A stretch of 64,000 nucleotides of DNA, taken from assembly GCF_002940685.1 (NCBI RefSeq), contig NZ_PNFP01000028.1, forward strand, positions 1 to 64,000, given 5' to 3'. The notes below the pieces were generated by a model. The model did no database searches and was not told where the DNA came from. It saw only the letters and a list, made by a program, of their open reading frames with translations. The position numbers and the translations under genes were made by a program. Positions 10,985 through 19,137 of the stretch are shown piece by piece (positions within the stretch are counted from its first letter, which is position 1; every line of letters begins with the position of its first letter). Source of the stretch: Ensifer adhaerens (GTDB lineage Bacteria > Pseudomonadota > Alphaproteobacteria > Rhizobiales > Rhizobiaceae).

Positions 10985-11926
10985 TCATAAGCCTCGCTTC
11001 GGGAGGCCGAGGATTTCGCGCACGCCGTTCTTGGTGAAGGGTTGCGCAAGTTGCGCCAGGAAGCCCCTGGCGATCCGGCCCTTGATGCCGATGTCGGTGG
11101 AGGATGGGCGGTCGGGGTTGTAGTACGTGCCGAACAAAAGGTCCCAGACCACGACGTTCTCGCCGTAGTTCATATTGCCTTCGCGAAGGTCTTTCGAATG
11201 ATGCCAGCGGTGAAGCCGCGGCGTGCTGAAGACATAATCGAACAGGCCGGTGCGCATGTCGACGTTGCAATGGGTGAGAATGCCCATGAAGGCCGTGACC
11301 GCGCCGAGCCACCAGAAAACCGGGAGCGGCGCGCCGAGGCAGTAGAGCGAGATCTGGCTCATGGCGATCTTGAACAGCGAATCGGCGACGTGAAAGCGGC
11401 CGGTATTGATGACCCAGAGCCGGACAACGCTATGATGCAGGGCGTGAAACCGCCAGAAGAACAGCTTTTCATGGGCAATGCGATGCGCCCAGTAGAGGCC
11501 GAATTCGGCAACGACCACTGCGAGCGCCACCTGAGCCACCATCGGCCAATCGGACGGCCAGATTCCGAACTTGAGCGCTGCGAGCGGCTGCAGGATGTTG
11601 GCGGCATACATGGGAAAGACGGCGGCGATCAGGCCAGCCAGTTGCAGCAGGCCCTTCGTCGCCAGCGTATGGCCGATGTCGTTCACCGTTTCGCCATCCG
11701 ACTGAAGCCAGCTCCGCTCATGGGGAATATAGCGTTCGAGAAGAAACAGGATGAAGACGGCGGCCGCATAGACCGCCACAAAACCGACCATCGGCCTTGC
11801 GCTCGCGAACGCGTAATACGCGCCGAGCAATCCACCGAAGAACACCAGCGGCCACGACAGGTACCCGAGCCCCAATCTGAAAACCTGTCCGAACTTCGAC
11901 ACGGTGCCTCTGCGCTCTGCCTTCAT
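10985..11926 (-). CDS. Sterol desaturase / fatty acid hydroxylase family membrane protein
   Basis: 313 residues starting MKAERRGTVSKFG. The three histidine clusters of the di-iron family are present: HRIAHE, HALHH and HRWHHSKD. Several membrane segments surround them (LSWPLVFFGGLLGAYYAF, VGFVAVYAAAVFILFLL, others). Members hydroxylate or desaturate sterols, fatty acids, carotenoids or sphingoid lipids in the inner membrane; the substrate here is not evident. The ATG at 11926 overlaps the TGA of the small secreted-protein gene (ATGA), which decides the start over a Met 18 bases earlier. The two genes are probably translated as a pair. Confidence 0.85.
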   Translation of the reverse strand: MKAERRGTVSKFGQVFRLGLGYLSWPLVFFGGLLGAYYAFASARPMVGFVAVYAAAVFILFLLERYIPHERSWLQSDGETVNDIGHTLATKGLLQLAGLIAAVFPMYAANILQPLAALKFGIWPSDWPMVAQVALAVVVAEFGLYWAHRIAHEKLFFWRFHALHHSVVRLWVINTGRFHVADSLFKIAMSQISLYCLGAPLPVFWWLGAVTAFMGILTHCNVDMRTGLFDYVFSTPRLHRWHHSKDLREGNMNYGENVVVWDLLFGTYYNPDRPSSTDIGIKGRIARGFLAQLAQPFTKNGVREILGLPKRGL

Positions 11927-12237
11927 CAACGACGCTCCATCCATTCAAGCAGTTCCCGGCATGTGCGCGGCCGGCCGTCGCTGACGCGGCCGTCGCTACA
12001 TGCATCCAGGCGATAGTCCTCCTCGGACCAGCCGCCGCTTCTTCCATGCCCGTACATGCGCTTGATCTCGGCGCAGGTTCGCGGCTTTCCATCACTTAGC
12101 CGACCATCACGACAGGGATCGTACAGAGGTTGCACGGCCCGATACGGATTGTCCGCAATCCACACTCCGTTTTCATCGGCATGGCTTGGGCCCACACCGA
12201 AAAGGATCAACCACATGGGTAAAATGGCCAGGCGCAT
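11926..12237 (-). CDS. Small secreted protein with a duplicated four-cysteine motif, function unknown
   Basis: 103 residues. MRLAILPMWLILFGVGPSHA is a Sec signal peptide with cleavage after residue 20. The mature part contains two copies of a motif of the form CxDGRxSDGxPRTC (about residues 42-55 and 80-93), giving four cysteines with identical 13-residue spacing, which could form two disulfides in the periplasm. AAGGAC lies upstream of the ATG. Its stop overlaps the start of the lipid hydroxylase gene. I do not recognise a named family; link to the hydroxylase is inferred only from coupling. Confidence 0.7.
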   Translation of the reverse strand: MRLAILPMWLILFGVGPSHADENGVWIADNPYRAVQPLYDPCRDGRLSDGKPRTCAEIKRMYGHGRSGGWSEEDYRLDACSDGRVSDGRPRTCRELLEWMERR

Positions 12238-12345
12238 CGACAACGTCCTTAGTTGAAACGTTGCCACGAGCTTTGCGGGGGGTGAGTTGCACCAGCATTG
12301 CAGGAGACGGGAAGATGCAATCAGACGCTCGGCGATGCAACCGCT

Positions 12346-12392
12346 CATTGACGATGAAAAGAGAATCATTCATTCTCTTTTCATCGTCAATG
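12346..12392. promoter_or_regulatory. Perfect 21-bp inverted repeat with 5-nt spacer upstream of amidase-tetR
   Basis: Arms 12346-12366 (begins CATTGACGATGAAAAG) and 12372-12392 are exact reverse complements, separated by CATTC. It is AT-rich in a GC-rich setting and ends 12 bases before the amidase start. The amidase is followed by an overlapping tetR gene, so the simplest reading is an operator for that TetR protein. As RNA it would also form a very stable hairpin just before the ribosome site, so an attenuator-like or translational role is possible. Confidence 0.6.
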
Positions 12393-12404
12393 GAAGCTGA
12401 ACAG

Positions 12405-13874
12405 ATGCGCGCCTCCAATCTCGAACTCTCGCAACAGGCATCGGACGCCCTTTCCGCGTTGGACGCCACAGCACAGGCACGTCTCGTTTCGACGGGGCAG
12501 GCCTCGCCGCTCGAACTCGTCGATGCCGCCATCCAGCGGATCGAACGGCTCGAGCCGCACATCAATGCGCTCGCATCCACGGATTTCGAGCTCGCGCGCG
12601 AATGCGCCAGAGATGCCAGGCCGCAAGCAGACATGCCGTTCCCGGGCGTGCCGACCCTGCTTAAGGACCTGCTGGCCTATCCGGGCCACCCGGCCGGCTT
12701 CGGCTCGCGGCTGTTCAAGGGACAACCCGCTCCAGGCGGATCGGACTATACGGACGCGCTCGACAGGGCCGGCCTGATCGTCCTTGGAAAGACGACGACA
12801 TCGGAGTTTGGACTGCTCGGCACCACCGAGACCCTCGCCCATGGCGCGACCCGCAATCCCTGGAATTTCGCCCTTTCGACCGGCGGCTCGTCCGGCGGTG
12901 CGGTGGCGGCCGTCGCCTCCGGCATGGTGCCGGTTGCCCACGCGTCCGACGGTGGCGGCTCGATCCGCGGCCCCTCCTCCTTCTGCGGGCTTTTCGGCTT
13001 CAAGCCGAGCCGTGACCGCACGGTGAATGCCGGCCTGCCGCCGACCATGCCGACGGCGCGGCTGATCAGCGATCATTGCGTCAGCCGTTCCGTGCGCGAC
13101 AGCGCCGCGTGGCTGGCCGCAACCGAACGGCGGGACCTGGCGCGGGTGCTGCCTGCGATCGACGATCTGCGCCGTGGCCCGCAGAAGCGGCTGCGGATCG
13201 GCGTCTATCGACACGATGTTTTCGGGCGCGGCGTGTCTGAAGCGGCCGAAGGCGCTCTGAAGACCGCCATTTCCCTTTGCGAAGCGCTCGGCCATGACGT
13301 CACTGCGTGTGATGGCCCCGACGTCGACGCGCCCGAAACCAGCCGCGCCTTCTTCAATCTGACGGGAATTGTTCTTTCCGGTCTGTTCGACCAGATCGCA
13401 GCCGCGATGGGCGGCGCCTTCGATGAGACCCGGTTCGAGCCCTACACGGTCGCGCTCGTCCGCCGCGCCAGGCGGCTGCCGGAGGCGGCAATTGCCGAAG
13501 CGATCGGCGCGACGACGAGGGCCGAGGCGCGTGCAAATCAGGCGATCTCCGCCCATGACATTCTGCTTTCGCCCACCGTTCCCTTCACCGCCTTTCCGCT
13601 TGGAACCAAGGGCCCGAGCGAGGATCCGGACCAACTCATCGCGTTTACGGAACGCCTCGCCGGTTTCACCAACGTTGCTTCCTTTGCTGGATGGCCCGCC
13701 ATGTCGGTGCCGCTCTTCTGGTCGCCCGAGGGGCTGCCGATCGGCTGCCATTTCGCCGCGGCAACGGGTGAGGACGCGCTGCTCTTCTCGCTTGCCTTCC
13801 AGTTGGAGGAAGCCGCCCCCTGGCAGCCGTGGTTGACCGCGCTTGCAGGGAGGCTCGCATGCCTCAACGCCTGA
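12405..13874 (+). CDS. Amidase signature family hydrolase
   Basis: 489 residues starting [16 protein letters not shown] with GGAAG about 8 bases upstream; an ATG at 12390 lies inside the palindrome arm and is less likely. The catalytic Lys / cis-Ser / Ser set is visible: K87 in TLLKDL, S162-S163 in GGSSGG and S186 in DGGGSIRGP. Amidase-signature enzymes hydrolyse amide bonds of small molecules such as indoleacetamide, aryl amides or omega-amino lactams; the cytoplasmic substrate here is unknown. The next gene, a TetR regulator, overlaps by 16 bp and probably controls the pair. Confidence 0.92.
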   Translation: MRASNLELSQQASDALSALDATAQARLVSTGQASPLELVDAAIQRIERLEPHINALASTDFELARECARDARPQADMPFPGVPTLLKDLLAYPGHPAGFGSRLFKGQPAPGGSDYTDALDRAGLIVLGKTTTSEFGLLGTTETLAHGATRNPWNFALSTGGSSGGAVAAVASGMVPVAHASDGGGSIRGPSSFCGLFGFKPSRDRTVNAGLPPTMPTARLISDHCVSRSVRDSAAWLAATERRDLARVLPAIDDLRRGPQKRLRIGVYRHDVFGRGVSEAAEGALKTAISLCEALGHDVTACDGPDVDAPETSRAFFNLTGIVLSGLFDQIAAAMGGAFDETRFEPYTVALVRRARRLPEAAIAEAIGATTRAEARANQAISAHDILLSPTVPFTAFPLGTKGPSEDPDQLIAFTERLAGFTNVASFAGWPAMSVPLFWSPEGLPIGCHFAAATGEDALLFSLAFQLEEAAPWQPWLTALAGRLACLNA

Positions 13875-14506
13875 AGCTGGAAGTGCGTGAGCGGCTGCTT
13901 GCGGCAGCGGCAGCGGTGTTTGCCGAGCAGGGTTTCGAAAGGGCCCGGCTGGCCGATGTGGCGGAACGGGCGGGCACGAGTTCGAGCAACATCTACAAGT
14001 ACTTCGCCGACAAGGAGGCGCTGTTTGATGAGATCGTGACGCCGACGCTTGCCGGGCGATTGCTGCGCCTGCTGCGCGGCCGCATACGAGAACTGCGGGC
14101 GATCGGCAATTGGCTGCAGGCCGATGCGTCCGGATCTGAACGGGCGCGGGCGCTGCTGTCCTTCTGGATCGAACAGCGGCTCGTGGTCCTGATCCTGCTT
14201 CGCGGCGCGGATGGCACGCGCTACGCCCATGTGCGAAACCTGATGATCCGCGAGATGGTGCGGCTGGCCTCCGGCTACGTGACCGACAAGGCCGGCGCCG
14301 CTCCGACGCCACTGATGGATTTCATGCTCGAGCGTACCTTTACCCGAACGCTGGACACCATTGCCGACACGCTCAGTGCGTACCGCGACGCCCCGTCCAT
14401 CCAGTCGGCCATTTCGCTCTTCTGGCGCTACCAGCTTGCGGGGCTGCAATCGCTGCTGGACCCGGACGCGTCAGGCGGCGACCGACAAGCCTTCACGGGC
14501 CCCTGA
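13859..14506 (+). CDS. TetR-family transcriptional regulator
   Basis: 215 residues starting [14 protein letters not shown]. The N-terminal TetR helix-turn-helix spans about residues 8-55 (ADVAERAGTSSSNIYKYFADKEALF). The C-terminal ligand-binding part is helical and not assigned to a subfamily. Overlaps the amidase gene by 16 bp, so it is cotranscribed. It most likely represses the amidase operon by binding the palindrome at 12346-12392, released by an amide substrate. That is inferred from position. Its stop codon is directly adjacent to the stop of the convergent molybdoenzyme gene. Confidence 0.9.
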   Translation: MPQRLKLEVRERLLAAAAAVFAEQGFERARLADVAERAGTSSSNIYKYFADKEALFDEIVTPTLAGRLLRLLRGRIRELRAIGNWLQADASGSERARALLSFWIEQRLVVLILLRGADGTRYAHVRNLMIREMVRLASGYVTDKAGAAPTPLMDFMLERTFTRTLDTIADTLSAYRDAPSIQSAISLFWRYQLAGLQSLLDPDASGGDRQAFTGP

Positions 14507-15169
14507 TCAGTCGTCCGAATAGCGCTCCTCGCGCCACGGATCGCCGCGCATGTGATAGCCGTTGCGCTCCCAGAAGCCGGGGGTGTCACCGGCGCGGAAA
14601 TCGATGCGCGTCAGCCACTTGGCGCTCTTCCACAGATAGAGATGCGGAACGATGAGCCGCATCGGCCCGCCATGGGTGCGGCCGATCGGCTGGCCTTCCC
14701 AGTCGGTCGCAAGGATCGCATCTTCGGCCGCGAAATCCGCAAGCGGCAGATTGGTCGTGTAGCCATCGTAGCTTGTCAGAAGGACATGGCTCGCTTCAAG
14801 CTTCGGCATCACCTGGTCGAGCAGATCACGTGTGGCCACGCCCTGCCAGCGGTTGTCGTAGCGCGACCACGTCGTCACGCAATGCATGTCGGAGAGACGG
14901 TCGCTCTGCGGCAACGCCTTGAAGGCGGTCCAGTCGAGCGACAGGGGGTGTTCGACATGGCCGGTGATATCGAGACGCCAGCTTTCCGTCCGGATGATCG
15001 GCTGCTGGCCGAGATCGAGCACCGGCCAGTCCTTGACCAGATGCTGGCCGGGCGGCAGGCGCTCGTCTTCCGGCCGGGTGACCCGTCCGGTCAGGAACTT
15101 GCCGTCGGCCGCCCAGCGCCGCTTCGTCGTCGTGAGCTTGGTTTCCGGCGGATGCGCGTCGTCGGTCAT
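14507..15169 (-). CDS. Sulfite oxidase-like molybdopterin oxidoreductase (soluble)
   Basis: 220 residues, matching the short sulfite-oxidase-fold molybdoproteins (YuiH type). The probable Mo-ligand cysteine is in SDMHCVTTWSRYDNRW, followed by the GGPMRLIVPHLYLWKSAKW segment that binds the cofactor in this fold. There is no Tat or Sec signal, unlike MsrP/YedY, and no heme or membrane partner gene is next to it, so it appears cytoplasmic. The physiological substrate of this group is not established; sulfur- or nitrogen-oxide reduction is possible. Confidence 0.88.
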   Translation of the reverse strand: MTDDAHPPETKLTTTKRRWAADGKFLTGRVTRPEDERLPPGQHLVKDWPVLDLGQQPIIRTESWRLDITGHVEHPLSLDWTAFKALPQSDRLSDMHCVTTWSRYDNRWQGVATRDLLDQVMPKLEASHVLLTSYDGYTTNLPLADFAAEDAILATDWEGQPIGRTHGGPMRLIVPHLYLWKSAKWLTRIDFRAGDTPGFWERNGYHMRGDPWREERYSDD

Positions 15170-15257
15170 GATGCTCTCCTCCCCAACCCGAATTCACTCG
15201 CCAAGCGAAAGTAAGAAGGGCGCGACGGCGGAAGGTCAAGCGCAGCTTCAAAAGTTG

Positions 15258-16013
15258 CTATCGCAGAACCACGCGCAATGCGCCTTGCGTCTCTTTGAGC
15301 AGCGGCAGGTAGCGTGCCACCATTTCGGCTGCGGCCACATGCGCCGCCGGCGCACCGATGTTGAGCGCGGCAACGATCCGGCCGCGGTCGTTTTCAAGCG
15401 GCACGGCGATCGAGCAGAGACCGAGCTCCAGTTCCTGGTCGATCAGCGCGTAGCCCTGGTCGCGCACCCGACGGAACTCGGCGATCAAATCCTCCGGATC
15501 GATCTTGGTATAGGGTGTATTCGCCTTGAGGTTCGAGCGTGAAAGGATGTCTCGCGCCTCGTGCTCCGGAAGCGCCGCGAGCCACACCCGCCCCATGGAG
15601 GCACAATAGGCCGGCAGCCGCGACCCCGTCGTCAGGTTGATTGACATCACCCGCTTCTGCGAGGCGCGGGCGATATAGATGATTTCGGTGCCATCAAGCA
15701 CCGAGGCCGACGCGCTCTGGCCGGCCCGTTCCGAAAGCTGGTCGAGATAGGGCTGGATGATCGTCGGCAGCGGCGTTGCCGACAGATAGGCATGGCCAAG
15801 CCTCAGGATCTTCGGCGTCAGCGCGAAGAACTTGCCGTCATAGTCCGCGTAGCCAAGCTCGGACAGGGTGAGCAGCGAGCGGCGCACCGTTGCCCTATCG
15901 AGGCCGGTGATCTTCGACGCCTCGGCAATCGACAGCTTCGGCCGCGTTTCGTCGAAGGCCTCGATCACCGTCAGCCCCCGTGCAAACCCACTGACGAAAT
16001 CAGTCTCGCGCAT
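15258..16013 (-). CDS. pcaR: IclR-family regulator of pcaIJF
   Basis: 251 residues. The N-terminal winged helix domain (SIAEASKITGLDRATVRRSL) is followed by the IclR effector domain, with the typical VLDGTEIIYIARASQKRVM and GSRLPAYCASMGRVWLA segments. It closely follows the PcaR/PobR/PcaU subgroup pattern. PcaR proteins control beta-ketoadipate pathway genes in response to beta-ketoadipate. The gene is divergent from pcaIJF, and a long inverted repeat in the gap is a candidate site. The longer upstream frame runs antisense through pcaI and is not real. Confidence 0.9.
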   Translation of the reverse strand: MRETDFVSGFARGLTVIEAFDETRPKLSIAEASKITGLDRATVRRSLLTLSELGYADYDGKFFALTPKILRLGHAYLSATPLPTIIQPYLDQLSERAGQSASASVLDGTEIIYIARASQKRVMSINLTTGSRLPAYCASMGRVWLAALPEHEARDILSRSNLKANTPYTKIDPEDLIAEFRRVRDQGYALIDQELELGLCSIAVPLENDRGRIVAALNIGAPAAHVAAAEMVARYLPLLKETQGALRVVLR

Positions 16014-16040
16014 CCTTGCCTCCCAAATCACATCACCAAC

Positions 16041-16079
16041 TTTGTGCGATATACGAACAAAAGTCAAATATCGCACAAA
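16041..16079. promoter_or_regulatory. Inverted repeat in pcaR-pcaI gap (candidate PcaR operator)
   Basis: TTTGTGCGATAT (16041-16052) and ATATCGCACAAA (16068-16079) are exact reverse complements separated by 15 bp, with half-site centres 27 bp apart. The site lies 28 bp from the pcaR start and about 105 bp from the pcaI start, where an IclR-type regulator could both repress itself and act on pcaIJF. Confidence 0.6.
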
Positions 16080-16184
16080 CTGTTTGACCGGTCCGATCGA
16101 TCGGCGCTTATTGGCATGCGGAAGAGGAAGGCCGTTGCCGCCCGATGGCGCGCCAGCCGCCGCCAACAGACAAAGAGAGGAAAC

Positions 16185-17045
16185 ATGGCGAAGATCGTTT
16201 CGCTCGCCGAGGCCGTCGGCGACAATGTCAGGGATGGCGACACCGTCGCCATGGAAGGCTTCACCCATCTGATCCCCTATGCCGCAGGCCACGAGGTGAT
16301 CCGCCAGGGTCGCAAGGATCTCTATCTCGTGCGCATGACACCCGACATTCTCTACGATCAGCTGATCGGTGTCGGTGCTGCCCGTGGCATGAAGTTTTCC
16401 TGGGGCGGCAATCCCGGCGTCGGCTCGCTGCACCGTTTCCGCGATGCCGTCGAGAACCAGTGGCCGCGACCGCTCGAAATCGAGGAGCATTCCCATGCGG
16501 CGATGGCCAACGCCTACGAGGCGGGGGCTGCCAACCTGCCCTTTGCGACGCTGCGCGGTTACATCGGCGCCGACCTGCCGAAGGTGAACCCTAACATCAA
16601 GTCCGTCACCTGTCCGTTTACCGGCGAAGTGCTCGCCGCCGTGCCGGCGATCCGCCCTGACGTCACGATCATTCATGCGCAACGCGCCGACAGGAAGGGC
16701 AACGTGCTGATCGAAGGCATTGTCGGCGTGCAGAAAGAGGCGGTTCTCGCCGCCAAGCGCTCGATCGTCACGGTCGAGGAGATCGTCGACGAACTGAACC
16801 CACCCTCCCCGAATTCCCTCGTTCTCCCGAGCTGGGCCATTACGTCGGTTGCTCACGTTCCGGGCGGCGCCTTCCCGTCCTATGCACACGGATATTACCC
16901 GCGCTCCAACGCCTTCTACATCGGCTGGGACGAGATCGCCCGCGACCGCGACAGCTTCTCCGCCTGGATCAAGGAAAACGTACTCGACGCCAGGCCGGAA
17001 GATTTCGCCAGGCATGCCGGCAACAAGCCGGCCAAAGCGGCCTGA
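16185..17045 (+). CDS. pcaI: 3-oxoadipate CoA-transferase subunit A
   Basis: 286 residues starting MAKIVSLAEAVGDNVRDG, with GAGAGGAAAC directly upstream. The fold of CoA-transferase alpha subunits is recognisable: DTVAMEGFTHLIPYAAGHE and VGAARGMKFSWGGNPG. With PcaJ it forms the cytoplasmic heteromer that moves CoA from succinyl-CoA to beta-ketoadipate, giving beta-ketoadipyl-CoA. The pcaJ gene follows after 11 bp and pcaF overlaps that. Both subunits are about 260-290 residues, longer than the short E. coli AtoD/AtoA-type subunits but usual for rhizobial PcaI/PcaJ. Confidence 0.95.
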   Translation: MAKIVSLAEAVGDNVRDGDTVAMEGFTHLIPYAAGHEVIRQGRKDLYLVRMTPDILYDQLIGVGAARGMKFSWGGNPGVGSLHRFRDAVENQWPRPLEIEEHSHAAMANAYEAGAANLPFATLRGYIGADLPKVNPNIKSVTCPFTGEVLAAVPAIRPDVTIIHAQRADRKGNVLIEGIVGVQKEAVLAAKRSIVTVEEIVDELNPPSPNSLVLPSWAITSVAHVPGGAFPSYAHGYYPRSNAFYIGWDEIARDRDSFSAWIKENVLDARPEDFARHAGNKPAKAA

Positions 17046-17056
17046 GGGAGGATAGG

Positions 17057-17839
17057 ATGAGCGACTTCACCCCCACCGAAATGATGACGATCGCAGCCGC
17101 GCGGGCGCTTTCCAACGACGACGTCTGCTTCGTCGGCATCGGCGCGCCGTCGGCCGCCTGCAACGTCGCGCGGCTGACGCACGCGCCCGACATTACCCTG
17201 ATCTACGAAAGCGGCACGGTCGGAACCAAGCCCGATGTGCTGCCGCTTTCGATCGGCGACGGCGAACTTTGCGACACCGCCCTCTTCACCGTCTCGGTGC
17301 CCGAGATGTTCCGCTACTGGCTGCAAGGTGGCCGCATCACCACCGGCTTCCTCGGCGGCGCGCAGATCGACAGATTTGCCAACCTCAACACCACGGTCGT
17401 CGGCCCCTACGATCATCCGAAGGTGCGGCTACCCGGCGGCGGTGGCGCCCCCGAGATCGCCTCCAATTGCGGCCGCATCTTCATCACCATGGCGCTCTCC
17501 AAGCGCGGCTTCGTCGAAAAGCTGCCCTTCATCACCTCCATGGGCCATGGCGAAGGCGGCAACCACCGCGAGCGGCTCGGCATGAAGACCAAAGGCCCGA
17601 CACGCGTCATCACCGACCTCTGCATCCTGGAACCGGATCCGGAGACGAAGGAACTGACGGTCGTTTCGATCCATCCGGGCGTTACCCGCGAGCAGATCGT
17701 CGAGAATTGCGGCTGGGCGATCAAGTTCGCTGACGAAGTGATCGAGACGCCGGCACCGACGGCGCTGGAATTGACGACCCTTCGCGATATAAATGCCCGC
17801 ACCAAGAAGGCGCATCAGGGCGACAAGGAGGCTGCGTAA
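17057..17839 (+). CDS. pcaJ: 3-oxoadipate CoA-transferase subunit B
   Basis: 260 residues. The likely catalytic glutamate is E51 in LIYESGTVG, the ESG signature of CoA-transferase beta subunits, which forms the acyl-glutamyl/CoA thioester intermediate. A glycine-rich segment GGGGAPEIASNCGR follows. It works with PcaI in the second-last step of the beta-ketoadipate pathway. GGGAGGATAGG precedes the ATG, and the TAA overlaps the ATG of pcaF (TAATG), which shows translational coupling. Confidence 0.96.
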   Translation: MSDFTPTEMMTIAAARALSNDDVCFVGIGAPSAACNVARLTHAPDITLIYESGTVGTKPDVLPLSIGDGELCDTALFTVSVPEMFRYWLQGGRITTGFLGGAQIDRFANLNTTVVGPYDHPKVRLPGGGGAPEIASNCGRIFITMALSKRGFVEKLPFITSMGHGEGGNHRERLGMKTKGPTRVITDLCILEPDPETKELTVVSIHPGVTREQIVENCGWAIKFADEVIETPAPTALELTTLRDINARTKKAHQGDKEAA

Positions 17840-19044
17840 TGGCCGAGGCTTTCATCTGCGACTACATCCGCACACCGATCGGCCGCTTCGGCGGCTCGCT
17901 CTCATCGGTGCGAGCCGACGATCTCGGCGCGATCCCGCTCAAGGCACTGCTTGAACGCAACGCCGATGTCGACTGGGATGCGGTCGACGACGTCATCTTC
18001 GGCTGCGCCAACCAGGCGGGCGAGGACAACCGCAACGTCGCCCGCATGTCGGCGCTCTTGGCCGGCCTGCCGGTCGGGGTTTCCGGCACGACGATCAACC
18101 GTCTCTGCGGTTCCGGCATGGATGCCGTCATCGCTGCGGCCCGCGCCATCAAGGCGGGCGAGGCGGAGCTGATGATCGCGGGCGGTGTCGAGAGCATGTC
18201 GCGCGCGCCCTTCGTGATGCCGAAGGCCGACACCGCGTTTTCACGCAATGCCGAGATCTATGACACCACCATCGGCTGGCGCTTCGTCAATCCCCTGATG
18301 AAGAAGCAGTACGGCGTCGACTCCATGCCCGAGACCGGCGAGAACGTCGCCGCGGATTTCCACGTGAGCCGCGAAGATCAGGACGCCTTTGCCGTCCGCA
18401 GCCAGGCGAAAGCTGCCGCTGCGCAAGCCAATGGCCGGCTGGCCAAGGAGATCGTTTCGGTGACGATCCCGCAGCGCAAGGGCGAACCTGTGATCGTCGA
18501 TCGCGACGAGCACCCGCGCGCAACCACGATGGAAGCGCTTGCCAAGCTCGGCACGCCGTTCAAAAAGGAAGGCGGTACGGTGACCGCCGGCAACGCGTCG
18601 GGCGTCAACGACGGTGCGACGGCGCTCGTCATCGCCTCGGAAGCGGCCATCAAGAAATATGGCCTGCGGCCGATCGCGCGCATTCTCGGCGGCGCAACCG
18701 CCGGCGTGCCTCCCCGCATCATGGGCATGGGGCCGGCCCCGGCGTCAAAGAAACTGATGGCGCGCCTCGGCCTCAAGCAGTCGCAGTTCGATGTCATCGA
18801 ACTCAACGAAGCCTTTGCCTCTCAAGGGCTCGCCGTGCTGCGCGACCTCGGCATTGCCGACGACGACCCGCGCGTCAACCGCAACGGCGGCGCGATCGCG
18901 CTTGGCCACCCGCTCGGCATGTCCGGCGCCCGCATCACCGGCACGGCGGCACTCGAACTGCAGGAGACCGGCGGCCGCTACTCGCTCTCCACCATGTGCA
19001 TCGGCGTCGGCCAGGGCATCGCGGTGGCGCTGGAGCGCGTCTGA
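17839..19044 (+). CDS. pcaF: Beta-ketoadipyl-CoA thiolase
   Basis: 401 residues, standard thiolase length. The acyl-accepting C90 is in NRLCGSGMDAV, H357 in GHPLGMSGAR and the second catalytic C387 in TMCIGVGQG. It splits beta-ketoadipyl-CoA with CoA into succinyl-CoA and acetyl-CoA, ending the pathway. Last gene of pcaIJF, followed by a strong terminator. The family cannot be told from acetyl-CoA acetyltransferases by motifs alone; operon context with pcaIJ and pcaR supports PcaF. Confidence 0.95.
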   Translation: MAEAFICDYIRTPIGRFGGSLSSVRADDLGAIPLKALLERNADVDWDAVDDVIFGCANQAGEDNRNVARMSALLAGLPVGVSGTTINRLCGSGMDAVIAAARAIKAGEAELMIAGGVESMSRAPFVMPKADTAFSRNAEIYDTTIGWRFVNPLMKKQYGVDSMPETGENVAADFHVSREDQDAFAVRSQAKAAAAQANGRLAKEIVSVTIPQRKGEPVIVDRDEHPRATTMEALAKLGTPFKKEGGTVTAGNASGVNDGATALVIASEAAIKKYGLRPIARILGGATAGVPPRIMGMGPAPASKKLMARLGLKQSQFDVIELNEAFASQGLAVLRDLGIADDDPRVNRNGGAIALGHPLGMSGARITGTAALELQETGGRYSLSTMCIGVGQGIAVALERV

Positions 19045-19065
19045 ACCGTTTCGACCTCCCAGATA

Positions 19066-19100
19066 AAAAGAGCCCGGCTGTCCGACAGCCGGGCTCTTTT
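19066..19100. terminator. Bidirectional Rho-independent terminator between pcaF and GH42 gene
   Basis: A perfect 16-bp stem (AAAAGAGCCCGGCTGT at 19066-19081 pairing with 19085-19100) with a 3-nt loop, flanked by A tracts on one side and T tracts on the other, sits between the convergent pcaF and beta-galactosidase genes. It should stop transcription on both strands. Confidence 0.92.
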
Positions 19101-19137
19101 CTTTCAGTTCATCAAAGCGCGCTATCGCGGTGCCCGC

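Noticed and set aside
15258-17015. 585-residue minus-strand frame covering pcaR and running antisense through pcaI
   Set aside because: Only the C-terminal 251 residues are IclR-like; the rest is antisense to pcaI. The start at 16013 matches the family.
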